From the NCBI RefSeq assembly GCF_008868175.1, contig NZ_WBKT01000050.1:1-36133 (forward strand): a stretch of DNA of 36,133 nucleotides, read 5' to 3'. A program made the translations under genes and the position numbers. Of this stretch, positions 29,948-36,133 are shown one piece after another (position 1 is the stretch's first letter; each line of letters opens with the position of its first letter). Under the pieces are notes generated by a model. The model ran no database searches. It saw only the letters and a program-made list of their open reading frames with translations, and had not been told where the DNA came from. Source of the DNA: Micromonospora sp. AMSO31t (GTDB lineage Bacteria > Actinomycetota > Actinomycetes > Mycobacteriales > Micromonosporaceae).

Positions 29948-30588
29948 TGATCGACGTAATAGGGCAGATCAGCGCCGTCGAGCGCCGGCTGGGCAGCCGC
30001 ACGCTACCGGCGGGCGAGGCGCGGGTGCTGACGATCAGCCAGACCTATGACGCGCCGGTGGAGGACGTCTGGGACGCCTGCACCAGCGCCGAGCGGATCC
30101 CCCGCTGGTTCCTGCCGGTCTCCGGCGAGCTGAAGGTCGGCGGGAGCTACCAGCTGGAGGGCAACGCCGGGGGCACGGTCGAGCGCTGCGACCCGCCGCA
30201 CAGCTTCGCCGCGACCTGGGAGTTCGGCGGGGAGGTGAGCTGGATCGAGGTGCGGCTCACCGAGGCCGGCGCCGGGCGTACCCGGTTCGAGCTGGAGCAC
30301 GTGGCGCACGTCGACGACGAGCGGTGGGCCGAGTACGGCCCGGGCGCGGTCGGCGTCGGCTGGGACGGGGCGCTGCTCGGGCTGGCCTCCCACCTCGCCG
30401 CCGACGGCTCCGGGATCACCCCGGACGAGGCCGTCGCCTGGATGGGCTCGGACGAGGGCCGCCGCTTCATGACCGAGGCCAGCGCCCGCTGGACCGAGGC
30501 GAGCATCGCCGCCGGCACCCCGGCCGACGAGGCCCGCGCCGCCGGCGACCGGACGACCGCCTTCTACACGGGCAGCCCCACCCCCTGA
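29947..30588 (+). CDS. SRPBCC (AHSA1-like) domain protein
   Basis: A 213-residue START/Bet v 1-like protein. The AHSA1 pattern is clear: ISQTYDAPVEDVWDACTSAE, RIPRWFLPVSGELKVGGSYQ and FAATWEFGGEVSWIEVRLTE, then EHVAHVDDERW. The fold has a large cavity for a hydrophobic ligand; AHSA1 relatives include an Hsp90 activator, but bacterial ones next to ArsR genes are of unknown function. The last 60 residues form an extra helical segment. Co-translated with the ArsR gene and closed by a perfect hairpin. Together they look like a ligand-sensing pair. Confidence 0.88.
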   Translation: MIDVIGQISAVERRLGSRTLPAGEARVLTISQTYDAPVEDVWDACTSAERIPRWFLPVSGELKVGGSYQLEGNAGGTVERCDPPHSFAATWEFGGEVSWIEVRLTEAGAGRTRFELEHVAHVDDERWAEYGPGAVGVGWDGALLGLASHLAADGSGITPDEAVAWMGSDEGRRFMTEASARWTEASIAAGTPADEARAAGDRTTAFYTGSPTP

Positions 30589-30597
30589 CTCCCCCAC

Positions 30598-30638
30598 CGA
30601 TCGTGCCCGTGCCGACGGACGTGGCACGGGCACGATCG
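30598..30638 (+). terminator. Terminator hairpin after the ArsR-SRPBCC operon
   Basis: Perfect 16-base stem (CGATCGTGCCCGTGCC and its complement) with a 9-base loop, nine bases after the SRPBCC stop. Confidence 0.88.
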
Positions 30639-30686
30639 CGAGGTCGGAACCCGGCGCGGAGCCGCCCGGAGGAAAGCGGGGGCGGA

Positions 30687-31289
30687 GTGTCGGTGCCCTC
30701 CGGCAGACTGGCGGCCGTGCCCATCCGATCCGTCGCCGAGCTGACCGCCACCGTCCACTCCGGAGCGCGGGTCACCTACCTGCACTTCTGGGGCCACCGC
30801 CCGCAGCGCGACGGCAGCGTCGGCGCCGGCTGCCTGAGCCAGTGGTGGCCCGCGGCGTTCACGGTCGACGGCCGCACCTACGCCACGGCCGAGCACTGGA
30901 TGATGTGGCACAAGGCCGTCCTCTTCGGCGACGACGGGATCGCCGAGCGGGTGCTGGCCGCCGCGCACCCGCAGCGGGCCAAGGCGCTCGGCCGGCAGGT
31001 CCACGGCTTCGACGAGGCGACCTGGGCCGCCCGCCGCTACGACATCGTGGTGGCCGGCAGCGTGGCCAAGTTCGGCCAGCACGAGGAGCTGGGCCGGTTC
31101 CTGCTCGGCACCGGCGAGCGGGTGCTCGTCGAGGCCAGCCCGGTGGACCGGGTGTGGGGCATCGGGCTGGCGGCCGACGACCCGCGCGCCGGGGACCCGG
31201 CGCGGTGGCGGGGCGACAACCTGCTCGGCTTCGCCCTCATGGAGGCCCGCGCCGCCCTGCGCGCCGACGCCACCGGCCTGCCCGGCTAG
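30687..31289 (+). CDS. NADAR-family protein (YbiA/DUF1768-like)
   Basis: A 200-residue NADAR-domain protein. Marks: FWGH (34-37), LSQWWPAAFTVDG, TAEHWMMWHKAVLFGDD (E69, K76), LGRQVHGF (101-108), KFGQ (128-131) and LVEASPVDRVWGIG (147-160). NADAR proteins are linked to NAD/ADP-ribose chemistry: YbiA-type members remove damaged riboflavin intermediates by N-glycosidase action, and some remove ADP-ribose from guanine as antitoxins of DarT-like toxins. No toxin or riboflavin gene adjoins it, so the role is open. Start GTG 30687 is the first of three nearby GTG codons (30687, 30693, 30717), with GGAGGAAAG somewhat distant at 30667; the exact start is uncertain by 10 residues. Confidence 0.88.
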   Translation: MSVPSGRLAAVPIRSVAELTATVHSGARVTYLHFWGHRPQRDGSVGAGCLSQWWPAAFTVDGRTYATAEHWMMWHKAVLFGDDGIAERVLAAAHPQRAKALGRQVHGFDEATWAARRYDIVVAGSVAKFGQHEELGRFLLGTGERVLVEASPVDRVWGIGLAADDPRAGDPARWRGDNLLGFALMEARAALRADATGLPG

Positions 31290-31294
31290 CCGCG

Positions 31295-31315
31295 CCGGGG
31301 GCGGAAAACCCCCGG
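31295..31315 (+). terminator. Small hairpin after the NADAR gene
   Basis: Stem CCGGGGG/CCCCCGG with a 7-base loop CGGAAAA, five bases after the NADAR stop; separates it from the ABC/two-component operon. Confidence 0.6.
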
Positions 31316-31360
31316 GCGGAGTCGGAGGGTTTCCGGCTTCCGACCACCGGCGGCGCTGCC

Positions 31361-31366
31361 TAGCGT
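31361..31366 (+). promoter_or_regulatory. -10 box TAGCGT, leaderless start of the ABC/two-component operon
   Basis: TANNNT box ending 7 bases before GTG 31374; no ribosome site lies between, so the transcript probably starts at the GTG. Confidence 0.55.
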
Positions 31367-31373
31367 CGATGGT

Positions 31374-32099
31374 GTGATCGAACTACGTGAGCTGACGAAA
31401 CGGTACGGCGGCCGGGTCGCCGTCGACGGGTTGAGCGTCCGGGTGCAGCCGGGGGTGGTGACCGGCTTCCTCGGCCCGAACGGGTCCGGCAAGTCCACGA
31501 CGATGCGGATGATCCTCGGTCTGGACGCCCCGGACCAGGGTGAGGCGCTGATCGGGGGCGTCCGGTACCAGGACCTGGGCTGGCCGTTGAAGACGGTCGG
31601 CGCGCTCCTGGACGCCGGGGCGTTCCACCCCGGCCGCAGCGCCCGTGCGCACCTGAGCGCGCTGGCCGCGAGCAACGACATCCCCGGTTCCCGGGTCGAG
31701 CAGGTGCTGCGGGTCGTCGGTCTGTCCGACGCGGCGACGCGGCGTGCCGGCACGTACTCGCTCGGCATGCGCCAGCGGCTCGGCGTCGCCGTGGCCCTGC
31801 TCGGCGACCCGGGCGTCCTCCTGCTCGACGAGCCGGTCAACGGGCTGGATCCGGAGGGCATCCGCTGGATCCGGGACCTGCTGCGCGGGCTCGCCGCCGA
31901 GGGCCGGACGGTGTTCGTGTCCAGTCACCTGATCGCCGAGATGGCGCTGACCGCCGACCGGCTGGTGGTCATCGGCCGCGGCCGGCTGCTCGCCGAGACG
32001 ACCGTCGCCGAACTCGCCGCCGGCGGCGACAGCCTGGAGGACGCGTTCTTCCGGCTCACCTCAGAGGCTACCGACTATCGCGGAGTGGGAGCGTCATGA
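31374..32099 (+). CDS. ABC transporter ATPase (bacitracin/antibiotic-type)
   Basis: A 241-residue ATPase of the CcmA/BcrA type: IELRELTKRYGGRVAVDGLS, Walker A GPNGSGKST, Q-loop region, signature YSLGMRQRLGVAVALL (the SLGM variant seen in BcrA-like ATPases), Walker B VLLLDEPVNGLDP and H-loop VFVSSHLIAEM. It works with the permease encoded next (4-base ATGA overlap). GTG start, probably leaderless. The two-component genes that follow suggest that this exporter answers to an envelope stress or peptide signal. Confidence 0.93.
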   Translation: MIELRELTKRYGGRVAVDGLSVRVQPGVVTGFLGPNGSGKSTTMRMILGLDAPDQGEALIGGVRYQDLGWPLKTVGALLDAGAFHPGRSARAHLSALAASNDIPGSRVEQVLRVVGLSDAATRRAGTYSLGMRQRLGVAVALLGDPGVLLLDEPVNGLDPEGIRWIRDLLRGLAAEGRTVFVSSHLIAEMALTADRLVVIGRGRLLAETTVAELAAGGDSLEDAFFRLTSEATDYRGVGAS

Positions 32100-32866
32100 A
32101 CCGGTACGGATTCCGGCAGGCAGCCCGGATGGAACGGATCAAGCTGGGCAGCGTCCGGTCGACGTGGTGGCTGGCGATCGCCGCGGTGGTCTCGATGGCC
32201 GCCGCCGGGGCCGGGGTGGGACTCGGGTACCGATCGCACACCCCGGTCGCCACCGCCGCCCAGATCCTGAACAACAGCCTCGGCGGCGCCATCGTGGCCC
32301 AACTGCTCCTCGGCGCGCTCGGCGTCCTCATGGTGACCGGGGAATACGGCAGCGGGATGATCCGCTCGACGTTCGCCGCCGTCCCGCGGCGTCGGACCGT
32401 CCTGGCCGCGAAGGTCGCCGTGTGCGGGGGCGCGGCCCTCACCGTCGGGCTGGTCGCGAGCTTCGCCGGGTACCTGGGCGGGCAGCTCGCGATCCGGGGC
32501 ACCGCCATCCCGGCCGCGGCCCTGACCGACCCGGCGATCCTGCGCGCGGTCGTGCTGACCGGCGTGTACCTGGGCGCCACCGCGCTCATCGGGGTCGGCA
32601 TCGGGGCGATCGTGCGGCACTCGGGCGCCGCGATCGGCACGCTGTTCGGTCTGATGTTCGTCCCGATGATCGTGGCCGGTCTGTTCGGCGAGAGCGGGAT
32701 CCAGGTCGGCCGCTTCGTCCCGCTGCTGATGCTGCTCAACTCGATCGCGGTGACCTCGCCGGTGCCCGGGCTGTTCGCCGGCTGGGGCAGCGCGCTGCTC
32801 ATGTGCGGGTACGCGGCGGCGGCGGTGCTGTGCGGAGGCGTGCTGCTCCGCCATCGCGACGCGTGA
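32096..32866 (+). CDS. ABC transporter permease (ABC-2 type)
   Basis: A 256-residue permease with about six helices (around 25-45, 60-80, 105-130, 145-170, 180-200 and 225-250). The segment GEYGSGMIRSTFAAVPRRR after helix two is the typical ABC-2 coupling motif of BcrB-like actinomycete permeases. Overlaps the ATPase gene by 4 bases (ATGA). Together they form an exporter or membrane-modifying complex; substrate unknown. The histidine kinase starts 17 bases further on. Confidence 0.9.
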   Translation: MNRYGFRQAARMERIKLGSVRSTWWLAIAAVVSMAAAGAGVGLGYRSHTPVATAAQILNNSLGGAIVAQLLLGALGVLMVTGEYGSGMIRSTFAAVPRRRTVLAAKVAVCGGAALTVGLVASFAGYLGGQLAIRGTAIPAAALTDPAILRAVVLTGVYLGATALIGVGIGAIVRHSGAAIGTLFGLMFVPMIVAGLFGESGIQVGRFVPLLMLLNSIAVTSPVPGLFAGWGSALLMCGYAAAAVLCGGVLLRHRDA

Positions 32867-32883
32867 CCGGCGACAATGGGCCG

Positions 32884-34209
32884 ATGACCGCGCTGCGCGC
32901 TCCGTTCACCACACTGGCCCTGCGCCGGGCGGTGTTCTGCGTCCTCGGCGTGGTCAGCGCGGCCGCGATCCTGAGCGCACCGGCGCTCGGGCCGGCCCTG
33001 GGCGTCCTGTTCCTCTGGGCGACCGGAGCCCTGTCCGACCAGCCCGCACCTGCCGTCGCACCGGTGTTCCTCTTCCTGGTCCCGCTCACCGTCGCGCTCC
33101 TGGTCGTGCTCGCCGCCCCGATCGGGCGCGCGATGGGAGCCGTCCATCGCGCACTCGCCGGCCGGCTGCTCGACGTGCACGTGGACGCCCCGCCGCCCCG
33201 GCCGTCGAGGCGGCTCGGCGCCGTCGTCTCCGACGGACCGGGCTGGCGCGCCGTCGGGTACGGCCTGCTCAAGGTGCCACTGGCCATCCCCCAGGGCTAC
33301 GGGGCGTTCTGCTACGTGTTCGGCCTGGCCAACCTCAGCTACCCGCTGTGGTGGCCGCTGTTCCGCAACCACCCGGCCGGGACACGCCTCGGACCGGTGT
33401 GGGCGCTCACGCCGTTCGGCGCCATCGGCACGCGGACGTTCGCCGGAACGTTCCTCATCGCCGCGGCCGGCCTCGCCATGCTGCTGGTCGCGCCGTGGTT
33501 GATGCGGGCCGGCACGACGCTGGACGTTGCCGCCATGCGACGGCTGCTCGGTCCGCGCCGGCTCGCCGAGCGGGTACGCGAACTGCAGCTCACCCGGGCC
33601 CGCGCGATCGACGACGCGGCCGCCATGATGCGCAGGCTGGAACGGGACCTGCACGACGGCGCGCAGATCCGGCTGGCCACGCTGGCCCTGAACCTCGGCA
33701 TGGCGACCGAGAAGCTCGGTGCCGACGGCCCGCCACCCGACCTCGCGCAGGCCCGCGAGCTGGTCGCGCTCGCCCACCGCGGAGCGAAGGAGGCCCTCGC
33801 CGACCTGCGCGACCTGGTGCGCGGGATCCACCCGCCGGTCCTCGACAACGGTCTCGGTGACGCGCTGGCGACGCTCGCCACGAACAGCGCCATCCCGGTC
33901 GCGGTGACCGTCGACCTGCCCGACCGCCCGGCGCCCGCCATCGAGACCGTCGCCTACTTCTGCGCCTCCGAGCTGCTCGCGAACGCGGCCAAACACAGCC
34001 GGGCGACCCGGATCGCGCTCGGCGTCGTCCGATCCGGCGAGCGCCTGACGGTGACCGTCGAGGACGACGGCGTCGGCGGGGCGGACCCGGCCGGTCCCGG
34101 CCTGTCCGGCCTGGCCCGTCGCATCGCCGTCGTGGACGGCCGGATGCGCGTACGCAGTCCGGACGGCGGTCCGACCCGGGTCGACATCGAGCTGCCCACA
34201 CACGTGTGA
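32884..34209 (+). CDS. Sensor histidine kinase, HisKA_3 type
   Basis: A 441-residue NarL-type kinase. The N-terminal half holds four or more hydrophobic segments (about 18-48, 60-80, 130-150 and 185-207) with a cytoplasmic or short extracellular loop between, so it is an intramembrane-type sensor without a large outside domain. Phosphoacceptor H257 sits in RLERDLHDGAQIRL; the ATPase has ELLANAAKHS (about 363-372) and EDDGVGG with GPGLSGLARR. ATG 32884. Its stop overlaps an in-frame GTG of the next gene. Partner is the LuxR-type regulator that follows; the signal may be the cargo or activity of the ABC pair upstream. Confidence 0.92.
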   Translation: MTALRAPFTTLALRRAVFCVLGVVSAAAILSAPALGPALGVLFLWATGALSDQPAPAVAPVFLFLVPLTVALLVVLAAPIGRAMGAVHRALAGRLLDVHVDAPPPRPSRRLGAVVSDGPGWRAVGYGLLKVPLAIPQGYGAFCYVFGLANLSYPLWWPLFRNHPAGTRLGPVWALTPFGAIGTRTFAGTFLIAAAGLAMLLVAPWLMRAGTTLDVAAMRRLLGPRRLAERVRELQLTRARAIDDAAAMMRRLERDLHDGAQIRLATLALNLGMATEKLGADGPPPDLAQARELVALAHRGAKEALADLRDLVRGIHPPVLDNGLGDALATLATNSAIPVAVTVDLPDRPAPAIETVAYFCASELLANAAKHSRATRIALGVVRSGERLTVTVEDDGVGGADPAGPGLSGLARRIAVVDGRMRVRSPDGGPTRVDIELPTHV

Positions 34210-34223
34210 ACGGAGGCGACGGC

Positions 34224-34871
34224 ATGCGGGTGGTGATCGCGGAGGACGCCGCGATGATGCGCGAGGGGCTGGTCCGGCTGCTCACCGACCGCGGTTTCGA
34301 GGTGTGCGCGGCGGTGGCCGACGCGGATGCGCTGCGGTCCGCGGTTGCCGCCACCGTGCCGGACGTGGCCGTCATCGACATCCGGATGCCACCGACGCAC
34401 ACCGACGAGGGGCTGCGCGCCGCGATCGACATCCGGCGCGACCAACCCGACGTCGGTGTGCTGGTGTTCTCCCAGTACGTGGAGACCCGCTACGCGACCC
34501 GCCTGCTCGCCGACCGGCCGACGGGCGTCGGATACCTGCTCAAGGACCGCGTCGCCGACGTCGCCGATTTCGTGGACGCGCTGACCCGGGTGGCATCTGG
34601 TGGCACCGCGCTGGATCCGGAGGTGGTCGGCCACCTCATGCGGGCCGGGCGGGACACGGCCGGGCTGGCGTCGCTGACCCCCCGGGAGCGTGAGGTGCTG
34701 TCGCTGATGGCCGAGGGACGATCCAACGCCGGGATCGCGGCGGCTCTCGTCATCACCGCCGGAGTCGTGGAGAAGCACGTGGCGAGCATCTTCGCAAAAC
34801 TCGGTCTGCCGTCCTCGGACGGCGACAACCGCCGGGTCCTGGCCGTCCTCCGCCACGTCGGCGGCGGCTGA
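34224..34871 (+). CDS. LuxR/NarL-family response regulator
   Basis: A 215-residue regulator. Receiver domain 1-120: acidic pocket E7/D8, phosphorylation site D52 (VAVIDIRMPP), conserved K107 (YLLKDRV). Output domain about 150-205: LTPREREVLSLMAEGRSNAG and VVEKHVASIFAKLGL, the LuxR helix-turn-helix. ATG 34224 is chosen because GGAGG lies 7 bases upstream; GTG 34206, overlapping the kinase stop, is possible. Pairs with the upstream HisKA_3 kinase and probably activates the ABC genes at the head of the operon. Confidence 0.93.
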   Translation: MRVVIAEDAAMMREGLVRLLTDRGFEVCAAVADADALRSAVAATVPDVAVIDIRMPPTHTDEGLRAAIDIRRDQPDVGVLVFSQYVETRYATRLLADRPTGVGYLLKDRVADVADFVDALTRVASGGTALDPEVVGHLMRAGRDTAGLASLTPREREVLSLMAEGRSNAGIAAALVITAGVVEKHVASIFAKLGLPSSDGDNRRVLAVLRHVGGG

Positions 34872-34983
34872 TGTCGCGTCTTCGTGGACACCGTGCGTCG
34901 CTCCGGCGCGTCGCGGAACGGCTGCGGCACCCGGAGACACCCCGCGCGGGCGGGTGAAGGGCGCGCCCGGGCGGCCGGGCGGG

Positions 34984-34989
34984 TAACGT
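34984..34989 (+). promoter_or_regulatory. -10 box TAACGT, leaderless Nudix start
   Basis: TANNNT box ending 8 bases before GTG 34998, with no ribosome site between; a leaderless transcript is likely. Confidence 0.5.
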
Positions 34990-34997
34990 GCAGCGGC

Positions 34998-35513
34998 GTG
35001 ACCGCCGCCGCGTACTCGCACTGCTCGTTCTGCGGCGTGGCCTACCCGGCGGAGGCCGGGTGGCCGCGCGTCTGCCTGGCCTGCGGGGAGACGGTGTGGC
35101 GCAACCCGCTGCCCGTGGCGGTGGCCGTGCTGCCGGTCCGCACCCCGGAGGGCCTCGGCGTGGTGGTGGTCCGCCGGGACATCGAGCCGGCCCGCGGCCA
35201 GCTCGCCCTGCCGGGCGGCTTCATCGAGTACGGCGAGGAGTGGTCCGAGGCGCTGGTCCGTGAGCTGCGGGAGGAGACCGGCCTGCTCGCCGAGGCCGAG
35301 GAGGCGCGGCTGTTCGCGGTGCACGGGGCGCCGGCCGGCGGCACCATGATGGTCTTCGGCGTGCTGCCCGAGCGACCGGTCGGTGACCTGCCCCCGTCGG
35401 CGCCGACCGAGGAGGCCACCGAGTGGCTGGTCCTCACCGAGCCGGTCGAGCTGGCGTTCTCCACGCACACCCGGGTCCTGGCCGACTTCCTCGCCGGCCA
35501 GCACGCCGGCTGA
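34998..35513 (+). CDS. Nudix hydrolase with N-terminal zinc ribbon
   Basis: A 171-residue pyrophosphohydrolase. Residues 8-30 carry CSFC...CLAC, a four-cysteine zinc ribbon as in NudC-type and similar Nudix proteins. The Nudix box is complete: GGFIEYGEEW leading to RELREETGL (G-x5-E-x7-REUxEExGU). The rest alternates as a Nudix fold (MMVFGVLPERPVGD, EATEWLVL). Substrate could be NAD(H), a sugar nucleotide or a capped RNA; the ribbon favours an NUDT/NudC-like role, but length is shorter than NudC. GTG 34998 is a likely leaderless start. Monocistronic as far as can be seen. Confidence 0.92.
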   Translation: MTAAAYSHCSFCGVAYPAEAGWPRVCLACGETVWRNPLPVAVAVLPVRTPEGLGVVVVRRDIEPARGQLALPGGFIEYGEEWSEALVRELREETGLLAEAEEARLFAVHGAPAGGTMMVFGVLPERPVGDLPPSAPTEEATEWLVLTEPVELAFSTHTRVLADFLAGQHAG

Positions 35514-35555
35514 CCCGGCGCCCTGACCCGGACCTCGGCCGACGCGGCCAAAACT

Positions 35556-35572
35556 CCTATTGATTGAATAGG
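35556..35572. promoter_or_regulatory. Palindrome CCTATT-GATTG-AATAGG upstream of the molybdoenzyme
   Basis: Perfect 6-base arms around GATTG, in an isolated AT-rich patch 34 bases upstream of the GTG of the sulfite-oxidase-like gene. Operator-like; CCTAT/ATAGG half-sites are reminiscent of Rrf2-type sulfur regulators, but this is a guess. Confidence 0.55.
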
Positions 35573-35606
35573 AAAGGCAGCGTCGCCGAGCGTCCGGAGG
35601 TCACCC

Positions 35607-36133
35607 GTGTCCCACGCCGAAGCCGACCACGACACCCGCCGGAGCCGGCAGTGGCTGGCCGGGGAGGCCCGCGGCGCGGGCGTCGACCGCGACCGGCTGC
35701 TGGAGCTGGGAGCGGCCATGGCCGCCCTGACCGCCGCCGCGGCCGAGCGGGAGCCGGTCGCCCTGGCGTCCGCGCCGGTCGGCGTCGACCCGGGTACGCC
35801 GATCGCCAAGCCGCTGCCGCCGGAGCTGCTGCGCCCGCTCGACACCAACGCCGAGATGCACTGGACGGCACTGGCCGGGCAGGGGTACGTGGTGCCCAAC
35901 GACCGCTTCTTCGTCCGCAACCACACCGAGACGCCCCGACTGGACGCCGGCACCTGGCGGCTGCGCCTGTTCGGCACCGGGCTGCGGGACGCGCCCACCC
36001 GGGACGCCCCGGTCGAGTTCAGCCTCGACGAGCTGCGCCGGCTGCCCGCCGAGGAGAGCGACGCGCTGCTGGAGTGCGCCGGCAACGGGCGGCGCTTCTT
36101 CACCGAGCAGCAGGGCGAGCCGGCGCCGGGGGT
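35607..36133 (+). CDS. Sulfite-oxidase-family molybdopterin enzyme, partial (5' end)
   Basis: The first 175 codons of a gene that runs off the right edge without a stop. It contains the start of the sulfite oxidase/nitrate reductase molybdopterin domain: PNDRFFVRNHTETPRLDAGT, WRLRLFGTG and the key LLECAGNGRRFF, whose Cys binds molybdenum. A 60-residue Ala-rich helical segment precedes it and no signal peptide is visible, so it is perhaps cytoplasmic or exported by another route. GTG 35607 is chosen for GGAGG 7 bases upstream. The family oxidises sulfite or related sulfoxides. The palindrome 34 bases upstream suggests regulation, possibly by sulfur status. Confidence 0.9.
   Translation, partial: MSHAEADHDTRRSRQWLAGEARGAGVDRDRLLELGAAMAALTAAAAEREPVALASAPVGVDPGTPIAKPLPPELLRPLDTNAEMHWTALAGQGYVVPNDRFFVRNHTETPRLDAGTWRLRLFGTGLRDAPTRDAPVEFSLDELRRLPAEESDALLECAGNGRRFFTEQQGEPAPG

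Noticed and set aside
32867..32883. Separate promoter for the histidine kinase (GACAAT 7 bases before the ATG)
   Set aside because: The gap is only 17 bases and no -35 is convincing; the simpler view is one operon with the ABC genes.
32068..34203. 711-codon open frame opposite the permease and histidine kinase
   Set aside because: Antisense shadow; the plus strand carries clear kinase motifs.

Overview
The window is very GC-rich DNA with GTG/TTG starts, many 4-base gene overlaps (GTGA/ATGA), leaderless starts behind TANNNT -10 boxes, and typical actinomycete families (ECF42/DGPF, HisKA_3 kinases, DivIVA-like small proteins, Tat amidase). It looks like a chromosomal segment of an actinobacterium of the Micromonosporaceae, probably Micromonospora. 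This is inference from style and protein resemblance. I saw no rRNA, tRNA, CRISPR array, insertion sequence or phage structural gene.

Layout. 1-2.5 kb: three coupled envelope genes (Ig-like/carbohydrate-binding anchored protein, small anchored protein, multi-pass membrane protein); the left edge carries an inverted, near-identical copy of part of the third. 2.5-5.8 kb: LacI regulator, DedA membrane protein, RsbW-like kinase, SpoT-type HD hydrolase. 5.8-10 kb (minus): secreted guanyl-type RNase with its barstar-like inhibitor, then a large secreted M36 metalloprotease. 10.1-13.1 kb: a less GC-rich islet with an EVE/PUA-like + HNH nuclease and a GntR regulator, divergent from a DivIVA-like protein and two unknown proteins. 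13.1-16.9 kb: M23 peptidase, VOC protein, ABC exporter and a divergent MarR regulator sharing a perfect palindrome.

16.9-18.2 kb is a genomic scar: the C-terminal ends of an IclR (PcaR/PobR-like) regulator and of 4-hydroxybenzoate 3-monooxygenase (PobA) lie divergently, with a VanZ-family gene in place of the middle. 18.2-23.9 kb: TetR regulator and a complete Liv-type (HAAT) ABC importer operon, livG-F-H-M-K, with a readable promoter, operator and terminator. 24.0-26.4 kb: three genes overlapping by 4 bases (DGPF/YCII - ECF42 sigma - SMP-30 lactonase) behind a candidate ECF42 -35 box. 26.5-27.8 kb: flavin amine oxidase.

28-29.5 kb: a pair of secreted peptidoglycan hydrolases (GH25 lysozyme, PGRP-type amidase) separated and followed by strong hairpins. 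29.6-31.3 kb: ArsR + SRPBCC pair, then a NADAR-domain protein. 31.4-34.9 kb: ABC ATPase, permease, histidine kinase and LuxR-type response regulator in one operon. 35-36.1 kb: Nudix hydrolase with a zinc ribbon, and the start of a sulfite-oxidase-family molybdoenzyme running off the right edge behind a distinct operator-like palindrome.

The most noteworthy observations are the pcaR/pobA scar with VanZ inserted, the 143-base inverted duplication at the left edge, the RNase/barstar cassette, the HNH/GntR/DivIVA islet, and several unannotated operator palindromes that tie regulators to targets.
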